Both the position numbers and the translations under genes were made by a program. The notes beneath the pieces are model-generated. The model ran no database searches, had not been told where the DNA came from, and saw only the letters and a list, made by a program, of their open reading frames with translations. From Puniceicoccales bacterium (lineage in GTDB: Bacteria > Verrucomicrobiota > Verrucomicrobiia > Opitutales > JAIRKQ01), in assembly GCA_031258795.1 (NCBI GenBank), contig JAIRMI010000063.1, forward strand, positions 1-5,847: a stretch of DNA of 5,847 bases, read 5' to 3'. This document shows, in pieces, positions 1 to 5,846 of the stretch (within the stretch, counting starts at the first letter, position 1; each line of letters starts with the position of its first letter).

Positions 1-767
1 TCTTGGAGTAAGAGATCTACTACGTCCGAATTAGTTTCAATTAATTTTATCCAAAGGTATGGGTTGACGCCTGGGCTTGTTGCTGCTCCTATAAATGCTT
101 CCCTGTTTTCGGGCAAGAGCTTTATTGCGTCTGGGTTTCTAAATATTACATCCAAAGCATCTGCAGAGATGTGTGGGTGTGTTACTACTCGCGCAAATGT
201 CTCTGGGTCTTGGATTTGGTGCAAGAGCTCTACCGCACCCTGGTGTCTAAATACCACATCCAAAGCATATAAGGGAATGTCTGGGTGTGTTACTACTTGT
301 GCAAATGTCACTGGGTTTTGGACCAAGAGCTTTATTGCGTCCTGGTGTTGAAATATTGCATCCAAAGCGCGCCAAGAGATCTTTGGGCATGTTGCAACTT
401 TTATAAATACCTCTTCTCGGAGCAAGAGCTCTAATACCTCATCACATTCAAATATTTTTTCCCATTCGTTCCAGGGGCGTTCCCTTGCTATGAGCGTATC
501 AGCTAGGGTTTGCGGATCGCCAGTTGCTAAAGCAGCAGCCACATCTGGTGGAAGATTGGCGGCGGCAGTGGCCCTGTTTCCCAAAGTCGTACCTTCAGTC
601 CCCCGTTGATCGGGCTCATGTATGGGCTGCGATCCCTGGTGTATGGAAGATACAGGCACCTTTGCCGCACCTGTGCCTGAAGATGAAGCTGTTTCAGACG
701 CCAGAGAAGACCTGCGTGAAAATATATTTGATATCACGCTTCTTATGTTTGATATCATGCTTCTCAT
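1..767 (-). CDS. Partial alpha-solenoid repeat protein, 3' end beyond window
   Basis: No known gene is recognised. The frame is open for 255 codons from ATG at 767 to the window edge; an in-frame TAA at 771-773 fixes the start as ATG 767 or ATG 758. No Shine-Dalgarno is visible, and the leader is A/T-rich. Residues 1-16 hold two copies of RS(M/V)ISNI. Residues 17-95 are rich in Ser, Thr, Ala, Gly and Pro and look disordered. From about residue 99 come helical repeats of 33, 34, 36 and 34 residues plus a partial one, built on ALDxIFxHxDAIKLL then FAxVVTHPxI. The pattern suggests a two-helix solenoid and partly recalls LRV/HEAT-like repeats (the V-x-x-HP motif), but I cannot assign a family. 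There is no signal peptide or membrane segment. Such proteins usually bind other proteins. Export as a type III-style effector is speculation based on the Ser-rich N-terminus. Strong repeat conservation in protein frame makes this a real gene. Confidence 0.8.
   Translation of the reverse strand, partial: MRSMISNIRSVISNIFSRRSSLASETASSSGTGAAKVPVSSIHQGSQPIHEPDQRGTEGTTLGNRATAAANLPPDVAAALATGDPQTLADTLIARERPWNEWEKIFECDEVLELLLREEVFIKVATCPKISWRALDAIFQHQDAIKLLVQNPVTFAQVVTHPDIPLYALDVVFRHQGAVELLHQIQDPETFARVVTHPHISADALDVIFRNPDAIKLLPENREAFIGAATSPGVNPYLWIKLIETNSDVVDLLLQ
10..423 (-). repeat. Tandem coding repeats of the solenoid protein
   Basis: Four consecutive units with boundaries at 10, 115, 223, 325 and 424 (105, 108, 102 and 99 bp) each start on the plus strand with a variant of AAGAGC. 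All lengths are multiples of three, so they encode repeats of 33-36 residues. The middle units remain very similar at DNA level: for example GTGTTACTACT recurs 108 bp apart and ATCCAAAGC occurs three times. This points to recent internal duplication. Spacing and divergence rule out a CRISPR array. Confidence 0.8.
723..764 (-). repeat. Two 21-bp tandem repeats at the gene's 5' end
   Basis: Bases 764-744 and 743-723 are two adjacent 21-bp units that differ at two positions. They encode RSMISNI and RSVISNI directly after the start codon of the solenoid gene. An in-frame duplication of a seven-residue N-terminal segment is the simplest reading. The segment may form an amphipathic helix. Confidence 0.75.
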
Positions 768-800
768 ATATTAAAATTCATTTTTTTTAATTATTCATAC

Positions 801-926
801 AAATTTCCAGCCAAAGCTGAGCTTGCACTTAAAATGATTTGGCAATTGGATGTCAATGATTATTTTAACATTAAAAACTTTCCTGGCACAAGGCACAATT
901 GGTTTACTTTCCTAGGCTGGAAATTT
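801..926. repeat. Perfect 12-bp inverted repeat bracketing a 126-bp segment
   Basis: AAATTTCCAGCC at 801-812 is the exact reverse complement of 915-926. The right arm is the last four codons (Lys-Phe-Pro-Ala) of the transporter gene, and the left arm lies in the leader of the solenoid gene. On a minus-strand transcript the arms could pair around a loop of about 100 nt. TTCAT lies close outside both arms (794-798 and 929-932 region), but it is not at equal distance, so a target duplication is not established. Confidence 0.6.
828..856 (-). promoter_or_regulatory. Sigma-70-like promoter for the solenoid gene
   Basis: On the minus strand a perfect TTGACA (-35, bases 856-851) is followed by a 17-bp spacer and TTTAAG (-10, bases 833-828, four of six matches). 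Transcription would begin near 821, giving a leader of about 54 nt before ATG 767. It lies in the gap downstream of the transporter gene, so the solenoid gene need not depend on read-through from it. Confidence 0.5.
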
Positions 927-2153
927 TTTCATGCACAGAATTGTACAGGATATTACTATGAGCTGCAGAATATGCATTAAAGAGAAATAGGAGCCAAATT
1001 GGTGCCTAAATAAACTCATCAATGGGACGCTGATCGCACCGGCAACCGTTGATAAAAAGTAAACAATGCCGTAGATTTCGCCGATGTGTTCCTGGCCGAA
1101 AATTTTTGACCATGCGGCAACCAATAACACTCTGTGAGCCCCCCAAGTTACCCCCATTGATAGAGCATACAACATGACACATCCATAATTTTGAGAAAAG
1201 TCCAATCCTAGAAGTCCGAAAAATTGGGCCAAAAACATGAGTAAAATGCTAGCTTTAATTTTGCCAAGATCCATGAGCTTACCGAAGAAAAAGCCCGCAA
1301 CAACCGTAGCAATGCTGAGAGGCACATAGCTGCCAAGGGCAATATTTTCAGAAATTCCCCGCTCGCGAAAAATATCCACGATATGGATCGCCGTTCCCGT
1401 CCCGATGAACTCATTCATGCACAAAGCCGATGCTATGCACCAAAAAACTGATGTTTTAAGCAATTGTCCTTTGGAAACGAAGGGCAATTGCTTGCATTGC
1501 ACTTTTTTTTTCAACGGAAGCTGAACTGGTTCGACTTCACTTCGATTGTGCAAAAAGAATAAAATTAGAAAAAACAACGCCAGTCCGCTCAAAGATAACA
1601 CCCTTAGGGCATGCCCCCAATCGTCATACTTTGCCAACGACCTTATTGTTTGTGGAACAAATCCTCTTGACGAAGACACAAAAAATCCATAGATGGCTAT
1701 GGCGAGGCCCTCGTTGCCACTAAATGTTCTAACAATTTGCATCCTCCCAAGTAAGGGAAGAACGTTTTGCCCTAAAAATCGCATCATGGATAGGCATATT
1801 AGAAAAAAAACAGCGGAAAAAATTTCCCATGAAACGGCATAGTGCACAAGTTGATACAGAGCAAAACAGCTTCCAAAGCAAAACAGTGTCAATGCCCATA
1901 ACGGTAAGGCCAATAAAAGTGACTTGCGGATGCCGAAGTAGTCAATCAATCTGCCGCTCACCAATATCCCACATCCTCCCAATATGGTGGCAGCCATGTA
2001 TATAACACTAAACGTCGTACGCGACAGGCCAGTGGTGCGTAAAATCGGCTCGGTGAGAGCGCAAAATCCCATCGATTGTCCGGGCAGAGAACATATCACC
2101 AGCGCACACGCAATGGCAAAAATCGCATAATTTTTTACCCTGTTGCTAAGCAT
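912..2153 (-). CDS. Major facilitator superfamily transporter
   Basis: A 413-residue inner-membrane protein, normal length for a 12-helix MFS carrier. It moves an unidentified small solute, probably an organic anion. Hydrophobic segments run through both halves, with a charged central loop near residues 202-228 (HNRSEVEP, LKKK). MFS motif A is clear in the first half, GRLIDYFGIRK at 67-77, and its degenerate counterpart GKLMD is at 291-295. The region FGQEHIGEIYGI (about 352-363) resembles the monocarboxylate/oxalate-formate type, but the substrate cannot be read from sequence. I chose ATG 2153 because GGTGAGG (2165-2159) sits five bases upstream. An in-frame ATG at 2255 would add 34 unlikely residues and overlap rpoZ. 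The gene diverges from the rpoZ-lpxA cluster and lies upstream of the solenoid gene on the same strand. Confidence 0.85.
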   Translation of the reverse strand: MLSNRVKNYAIFAIACALVICSLPGQSMGFCALTEPILRTTGLSRTTFSVIYMAATILGGCGILVSGRLIDYFGIRKSLLLALPLWALTLFCFGSCFALYQLVHYAVSWEIFSAVFFLICLSMMRFLGQNVLPLLGRMQIVRTFSGNEGLAIAIYGFFVSSSRGFVPQTIRSLAKYDDWGHALRVLSLSGLALFFLILFFLHNRSEVEPVQLPLKKKVQCKQLPFVSKGQLLKTSVFWCIASALCMNEFIGTGTAIHIVDIFRERGISENIALGSYVPLSIATVVAGFFFGKLMDLGKIKASILLMFLAQFFGLLGLDFSQNYGCVMLYALSMGVTWGAHRVLLVAAWSKIFGQEHIGEIYGIVYFLSTVAGAISVPLMSLFRHQFGSYFSLMHILQLIVISCTILCMKKFPA

Positions 2154-2158
2154 ATTGG

Positions 2159-2165
2159 CCTCACC
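2159..2165 (-). promoter_or_regulatory. Ribosome binding site deciding the transporter start
   Basis: GGTGAGG on the minus strand lies five bases before ATG 2153. It supports this internal Met over the first ATG of the open frame at 2255, whose extra residues are polar and Lys/Asn-rich and overlap the divergent omega gene. Confidence 0.65.
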
Positions 2166-2174
2166 GTAAAATTT

Positions 2175-2203
2175 TTGACTTGCATTTTCAATCTTTTTAA
2201 TGT
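2175..2203 (+). promoter_or_regulatory. Weak promoter candidate for the rpoZ-smpB-lpx cluster
   Basis: TTGACT (2175-2180, five of six matches to -35) is followed 17 bp later by TAATGT (2198-2203), which matches the -10 consensus at only three positions. The 68-bp divergent gap must hold the starts for both directions unless they lie inside the genes, so this is the best plus-strand candidate. The leader would be only about a dozen bases. Confidence 0.3.
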
Positions 2204-2221
2204 TGATACATTTTTTAGAGT

Positions 2222-2425
2222 ATGCGAGACGATTATTTAAAAGCAGCAGCGGCAATCATTAGCGAGCCGAATATTTTGATAAATTTAGTTTCTCGCCGAG
2301 TTAAGCAGCTTAAGGGCGGCGCAAAGGCGTTGATCGACTCACTGGAACACCTTGACAACGAGGATGTGGCTCTGCGCGAAATCATTGAGGGGAAGCTCAC
2401 GTACAGCTTGTATCTGGGTAGCTAG
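2222..2425 (+). CDS. rpoZ: RNA polymerase omega subunit
   Basis: A 67-residue protein resembling the short omega subunits of PVC bacteria. Omega binds the beta-prime subunit and helps core RNA polymerase assemble. The N-terminal pattern MRDDYLKAA, then NILINLVSRRVKQL (about residues 17-30), matches the omega core motif, in which an NxxxLxxxxSRRVxQL segment packs on beta-prime. The C-terminal part, DVALREIIEGKL (about 48-59), matches the ALxEIxxGK end typical of the family. An in-frame TAG at 2216-2218 makes ATG 2222 the first possible start; the only purine run, AGAG, is too close to be a good ribosome site. The gene heads the cluster and is followed after 15 bp by smpB. Assignment rests on motifs in a very short protein. 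Confidence 0.8.
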   Translation: MRDDYLKAAAAIISEPNILINLVSRRVKQLKGGAKALIDSLEHLDNEDVALREIIEGKLTYSLYLGS

Positions 2426-2440
2426 ATGTAGGCATCGTCC

Positions 2441-2920
2441 ATGACTAGCAGTAAACGATCGAATAATTCACAAAAAGAGATTCACAACAAGAAAGCGGTT
2501 CATAACTATCTCATAGGCGATAAATTTGAGGCGGGTGTTGTTCTTTGTGGCACTGAGGTTAAGGCGATTCGCCAGGGGCAAGCTCAAATCTCCGATGCTT
2601 TTGTCAGATTCAACCGCGCTTCGGACGCGATCCTCTTCAATGCGAACATAGCGGAATACAGTTTCGGTAACACTGAAAATCACCCAGTTACACGGGCACG
2701 CAAGCTTTTGTTGCACAAAAACGAACTAAAAAAATTAAAAGCTGCGATCGAAATAGACGGTCTGGCTGTCCTGCCGCTGCGCATGTTTTTTTCCCACGGT
2801 TTGGTCAAAGTAGAAATTGCGATCTGCCGTGGTAAGAAGCTGTTTGACAAGCGGGAGACATTGAAAAAGCGTACGGCGCTGCGCGAAGCCGAACGAGCCT
2901 TGGCTAGATTTAAACGCTGA
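2441..2920 (+). CDS. smpB: SsrA (tmRNA)-binding protein SmpB
   Basis: A 159-residue protein, the usual SmpB length. SmpB carries alanyl-tmRNA into the A site of stalled ribosomes for trans-translation. Family landmarks appear in order: NKKAVHNY at 16-23, EAGVVLCGTEVKAIRQG at 30-46, RKLLLHKNEL at 87-96, GLAVLPLRMFF at 107-117 and the tmRNA/ribosome-contacting stretch GKKLFDKRETLKKR at 131-144. The basic C-terminal tail (145-159) is the part that enters the decoding centre. The first 15 residues are polar and variable, as in homologues. The start ATG is 15 bp after the omega stop, with only a weak TAGG upstream. No tmRNA gene is visible in the window. Confidence 0.96.
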   Translation: MTSSKRSNNSQKEIHNKKAVHNYLIGDKFEAGVVLCGTEVKAIRQGQAQISDAFVRFNRASDAILFNANIAEYSFGNTENHPVTRARKLLLHKNELKKLKAAIEIDGLAVLPLRMFFSHGLVKVEIAICRGKKLFDKRETLKKRTALREAERALARFKR

Positions 2921-2984
2921 GCAATCAATTTTCTTTGCATTTAATATTTCAACCGCTTAAGTGGCAACAATAATTTAATGCGCA

Positions 2985-4310
2985 ATGAAGCAACGCACGA
3001 TCTCGAGAGAAGTAACCGTATCCGGCAAGGCACTGCACACGGGTAATGAAGTAGTTTTAAAGATTAAACCGGCTCCGATAAACAATGGCATAGTTTTCCA
3101 CAGAATGGATCAATTTGGAATTCCAGAGGTAAAGGTTCAGGTGGAAAGTTTGGGTTGCGAGTCCGTCCGCTGTACGACTCTCATCGCAAATAACACTACT
3201 GTGCTCACCGTCGAACACGTTTTGTCGGCGCTTAACGGCTTGCAGATAGACAATGTCGACATCGAGATGAATGCCTCCGAGCCGCCGATTTTGGATGGTT
3301 CATCGAAGCACTACGTCAACCTTCTCTTATCCGCCGAACCCGTTGACCAAGAAGAAGATAAAAAATATTGCATCCTAAAAGAACCGGTCTCCATTTCCCA
3401 CGGAAATCGTTCGATGATCGCCCTGCCTCACAACGGATTGAAAATAACTTGCACTTCCGCCGATGATCGCGGCATACATACGCAACACCTGTCGGTAGAC
3501 ATAGATGAAAAAACCTATATCTCGGAACTTGCCCCTGCCAGAACATTTACCATATACGAAGACATCGAGGAATTGCTCAAGCTGGGCAAAATCAAGGGTG
3601 GCAGTCTGGATTCAGCCGTCATAATCAGGGGGGATACGATTCTGTCCAAGGAGCCGTTACGCTTCAAAGATGAGTTCGTTCGCCACAAAATTTTGGACAT
3701 AATTGGCGACTTAGCCGTACTTGGAATGCCTCTCAAAGCTCACATTATAGCCGTTAGACCGGGGCACACACTCAACGCCGAATTGGTTAAACAAATACAC
3801 GATAAAGGTGGAGAAGGGAGCGAAAGTGGTGCAAAACAAAGGGACGAAGAAGCGACCAGGCTTTATGAGTCGGCAATGGATATTAACCAGGTGTTAAACA
3901 CGCTGCCCCATAGATATCCCTTTCTTCTAATCGATCGCGTGGTAAAATTTACAAATGAGGGTGAGCTGCGGGCAATAAAGAATGTGAGCATAAACGAGCC
4001 CTATTTTTCCGGACACTATCCGGGACAACCGGTCATGCCTGGGGTGCTGCAAATCGAGGCGATGGCGCAGGCCGCCGGGTTACTCATGATGAAAGTAGGC
4101 AACTACAGAAATAAATTGGCCTATTTCATGAGTTGTGATAAAGTAAAATTTCGCCGCGTTGTCATGCCCGGCGACCAGCTCGTTATTGACGTAAAATTGA
4201 CCAAATCTCGTGGAAATAAAATAGGCGTTGCTGTGTGCGAGTGCAGGGTCAATGGTAAGGTTGCTTCATCCGCTGAGCTGATGTTCACCATCGTAGAAAA
4301 CAAGGATTAA
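2985..4310 (+). CDS. lpxC/fabZ: LpxC-FabZ fusion: UDP-3-O-acyl-GlcNAc deacetylase / 3-hydroxyacyl-ACP dehydratase
   Basis: A 441-residue bifunctional cytoplasmic enzyme. Residues 1 to about 272 are LpxC, the zinc deacetylase that commits flux to lipid A. The motif TVEHVLSAL (75-83) gives E77 and zinc ligand H78. HKILD gives H234 and zinc ligand D238, and H261 in GHTLN is the catalytic His; ILDGSS (102-107) and ARTF (185-188) are also typical. A hydrophilic linker (about 273-297) leads to FabZ, residues about 298-441. It has LPHRYPFLLIDRV (307-319), then HYPGQPVMPGVLQIEAMAQ with catalytic H344 and E358. FabZ dehydrates 3-hydroxyacyl-ACP for fatty acid elongation. All catalytic residues of both halves are present. 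An in-frame TAA at 2976-2978 makes ATG 2985 the first start; no good Shine-Dalgarno is visible. The fused form is known in Bacteroidetes and some PVC bacteria. lpxA follows after four bases. Confidence 0.95.
   Translation: MKQRTISREVTVSGKALHTGNEVVLKIKPAPINNGIVFHRMDQFGIPEVKVQVESLGCESVRCTTLIANNTTVLTVEHVLSALNGLQIDNVDIEMNASEPPILDGSSKHYVNLLLSAEPVDQEEDKKYCILKEPVSISHGNRSMIALPHNGLKITCTSADDRGIHTQHLSVDIDEKTYISELAPARTFTIYEDIEELLKLGKIKGGSLDSAVIIRGDTILSKEPLRFKDEFVRHKILDIIGDLAVLGMPLKAHIIAVRPGHTLNAELVKQIHDKGGEGSESGAKQRDEEATRLYESAMDINQVLNTLPHRYPFLLIDRVVKFTNEGELRAIKNVSINEPYFSGHYPGQPVMPGVLQIEAMAQAAGLLMMKVGNYRNKLAYFMSCDKVKFRRVVMPGDQLVIDVKLTKSRGNKIGVAVCECRVNGKVASSAELMFTIVENKD
4302..4306 (+). promoter_or_regulatory. 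Ribosome binding site for lpxA inside the lpxC/fabZ end
   Basis: AAGGA overlaps the last codons of the fusion gene, eight bases before the GTG start of lpxA. Termination of the upstream gene at 4308-4310 would place ribosomes at this site, so the two genes are probably translationally coupled. Confidence 0.6.
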
Positions 4311-4314
4311 CCAG

Positions 4315-5082
4315 GTGGCTATACATCCCACAGCAATTATAAAACCGGGTGCAGAGCTGGCAGATGATATTGTCATCGATGAATATGCATACGTAGGGAC
4401 GATGGTCAAGATCGGTCGTGGGTGCGTGATTAAACACCACGCTACCGTGGATGGGCGCACGACCATCGGAGAAAACAATATCATTCATCCCTATGCCTAT
4501 ATCGGTGGCCTCACCCATGACCTGAAATATAAGGGCGGGGAACCGGGCCTAAGGATTGGCTCTCGCAATGTGTTCCGAGAATTCTGCACAATACACGTCA
4601 GTACTCAGGTAGATGCAAGCACGATCATAGGCAGCGACAACAGTTTTTTGGCCTATTCCCATGTCGCTCATGATTGCCTAGTTGGCGACTGTGTCATAAT
4701 GAGCGCTCAGGCTGCGCTGGCTGGGCACGTTGAGATCGGTGATTACGCCAATATCGGGTGGTCCAGCGGAGTTCACCAATTTTGCAAGGTGGGGAAATAC
4801 GCCATGATTGGGGCCTGCAGCAAAATCATCCAGGACGTCCTTCCGTTTATGCTGGCCGATGGTAACCCGGCAAAAGTGCGCTACATTAATGTCGTAAACA
4901 TGCAGCGCAACGGATTTTCTAAGGTACAAATAAGCAATGCTAAGCGCATTTTTAAAATTTTTTATACTCAAGGATTAAACCGCCAACAGGCTTTGCACGC
5001 TCTTGCCAAAGAAGAAATTGATCCCTCTCTCCGGAAGGCCATGCTTTCTTTCATTTCAACGAGTACCCGCGGTCTCGCCTAG
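4315..5082 (+). CDS. lpxA: Acyl-ACP--UDP-N-acetylglucosamine O-acyltransferase LpxA
   Basis: A 255-residue left-handed beta-helix acyltransferase, close to the 262 residues of E. coli. It moves a 3-hydroxyacyl chain from ACP to UDP-GlcNAc, the first lipid A step; its product feeds the LpxC half of the preceding gene. Hexapeptide repeats run through residues 1 to about 185. SHVAHDC (115-121) holds the catalytic base H119 (E. coli H125); H138 in AGH, H154 in VHQF and R198 match E. coli H144, H160 and R204. The C-terminal helical region ends in TSTRGLA, like the family's STRGL ending. Two differences from E. coli: His68 stands where the substrate-contacting Q73 lies, and Ala167 aligns with G173, the acyl-length position. 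The start is GTG, supported by AAGGA and by the family N-terminus IHPTAII. No terminator is visible before the transposon remnant. Confidence 0.96.
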   Translation: MAIHPTAIIKPGAELADDIVIDEYAYVGTMVKIGRGCVIKHHATVDGRTTIGENNIIHPYAYIGGLTHDLKYKGGEPGLRIGSRNVFREFCTIHVSTQVDASTIIGSDNSFLAYSHVAHDCLVGDCVIMSAQAALAGHVEIGDYANIGWSSGVHQFCKVGKYAMIGACSKIIQDVLPFMLADGNPAKVRYINVVNMQRNGFSKVQISNAKRIFKIFYTQGLNRQQALHALAKEEIDPSLRKAMLSFISTSTRGLA

Positions 5083-5095
5083 GGTCAGGACTCAT
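5082..5095. repeat. Candidate terminal inverted repeat of the IS remnant
   Basis: GGGTCAGGACTCAT begins in the lpxA stop codon. The last legible transposase frame stops at 5100 on the minus strand, only a few bases inside, which is where an IS5-family terminal repeat would be expected. The preceding CTAG (5079-5082) is compatible with the YTAR-like targets of IS5 relatives. The opposite end lies outside the window, so the repeat cannot be confirmed. Confidence 0.35.
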
Positions 5096-5099
5096 AAAT

Positions 5100-5846
5100 T
5101 CAAATAAGAGAGGAAGGAGCAGGGGATGCAGATGTGGTGGAAAAAGGTGTGTAAGAAAAGAAGGTGTGGGCGCGGCGATCATAGGGGCATACAATTTGCT
5201 GCCGAATCCACCTTTGGCGCCCAATGTGGGGTGGCGGTGCCAATGCTTCAATCTGCGGAACATGTTTTCGATTTAGCTTGCTACCAAGCCCTCCTTTGGT
5301 TCGCCCGATGTGCTGCGAGGAAGCTCCCCTTTTTTAGGCTCGCCGCTGTCCTGTAAGTCTTTCAGCAGTTCACCGGCATCAACGATGTCGCTAACGTTCC
5401 CAAGCGGTCAGCAGTAGCCTCACGGCTGCCCGAAAGCGTCGCATGGGGCATACAATTTGCTGCCAAGTCCTCCTTTGGTTCGCCCGATGTGGGGTGGCGG
5501 TGCCAATCCTTCAATCTACGGAACATGTTTTCGATTTAGCTTGCTACCAAGCCCTCCTTTGGCGCCCAATATGCTGCGGGGAAGACCTTCTTTTTTTAGG
5601 CTCGCCGCTGTCCTGTAAGTCTTTCAGTAGTTCACCGGCGCCAACGATGTCGCTAACGTTCCCAAGCGGTCAGCAGCAGCCTCATCGGCCGTCCAAGGCC
5701 ATCACAAACGGCATGTGGCTTGCTGCCAAGTCCTCCGTTGCCTCAATCCTTCCCGAAACCAATGGGTGTCGTACCCTTTGCCTGTCAACGGGTAATCGGT
5801 AACTCGCCGCTGTCCTGTGAACCTTTAAATGGGTTGCGTCCATCAT
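5100..5846 (-). pseudogene. Scrambled IS5-family transposase pseudogene
   Basis: The intact family order is A (DATHLK-HRTAAS, first catalytic Asp), B (KKG-IGRTKGGL-SKLHAVCD-LLLT-GNVSD-GELLKDL), C (GYDxxWFR), D (IENMF-RLK-W, catalytic Glu, then YDR-AHTFFS). Reading 5846 downwards: A, MMDATHLKVHRTAAS, 5846-5802; C, GKGYDTHWFREGLRQR, near 5782-5735; late B, SKPHAVCDGLGRPMRLLLTA, ending 5665, then after one extra base (5664) GNVSDIVGAGELLKDL; A plus early B, 5614-5537; D, IENMFRRLKDWHRH, 5535-5494; B, HIGRTKGGLGSKLYAP onward, 5491-5354; A plus early B, 5352-5274; D, IENMFRRLKHWHRH, 5272-5231; early B, to about 5190; end of D, YDRRAHTFFS, from 5183, stop at 5100-5102. Neighbouring pieces are in different frames, with in-frame stops. 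The transposase N-terminal half is absent or beyond the window. Confidence 0.75.
5184..5736. repeat. Tandem duplication of about 262 bp inside the transposase remnant
   Basis: Bases from 5184 recur from 5445 at offsets of 261-263, with long identical runs such as GAACATGTTTTCGATTTAGC (5258 and 5521) and CGATGTCGCTAACGTTCCCA (5383 and 5645). A third, diverged partial unit starts near 5709 (TTGCTGCCAAGTCCTCC). CTCGCCGCTGTCCTGT occurs three times, at 5339, 5601 and 5803. Each unit is itself a shuffled transposase block (A/early B, D, B). Confidence 0.9.

Noticed and set aside
64..351. Plus-strand open frame of 95 codons with internal repeats
   Set aside because: The repeats belong to the minus-strand solenoid gene, whose frame gives a regular helical pattern; the plus-strand product is Cys/Trp/Ser-rich and irregular.
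10..423. Regularly spaced repeats as a CRISPR array
   Set aside because: Units are 99-108 bp, divergent throughout, always a multiple of three and continuous in one coding frame; there are no constant repeats with unique spacers.
524..790. Plus-strand open frame of 88 codons
   Set aside because: Antisense to the start of the solenoid gene and its leader; no ribosome site or recognisable domain.
2154..2255. N-terminal extension of the transporter to ATG 2255
   Set aside because: It would overlap the omega gene, adds polar residues not expected before the first membrane helix, and a proper Shine-Dalgarno precedes ATG 2153.
2951..2962. Near-palindrome CCGCTTAAGTGG between smpB and lpxC as a terminator
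   Set aside because: It has no loop, one wobble pair and no following T run, so it is not a credible intrinsic terminator; the cluster probably reads through.
5051..5263. Minus-strand open frame of 70 codons beginning MFRRLKHWHRH
   Set aside because: Its start is the internal Met of the transposase IENMFRRLK motif. After the fusion to another fragment it runs out of frame and into lpxA antisense, so it is part of the pseudogene and not a separate gene.
5126..5356. Plus-strand open frame with a strong purine-rich AGGAAGGAG six bases before ATG 5126
   Set aside because: It is antisense to the transposase remnant, its product is rich in Cys and Trp, and most of it lies in the duplicated IS block. 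The Shine-Dalgarno-like run is the complement of a pyrimidine-rich stretch of the remnant.
5443..5802. Plus-strand open frame of 119 codons
   Set aside because: It is the antisense shadow of the second IS repeat unit and the flanking transposase fragments; the minus strand carries recognisable transposase motifs.
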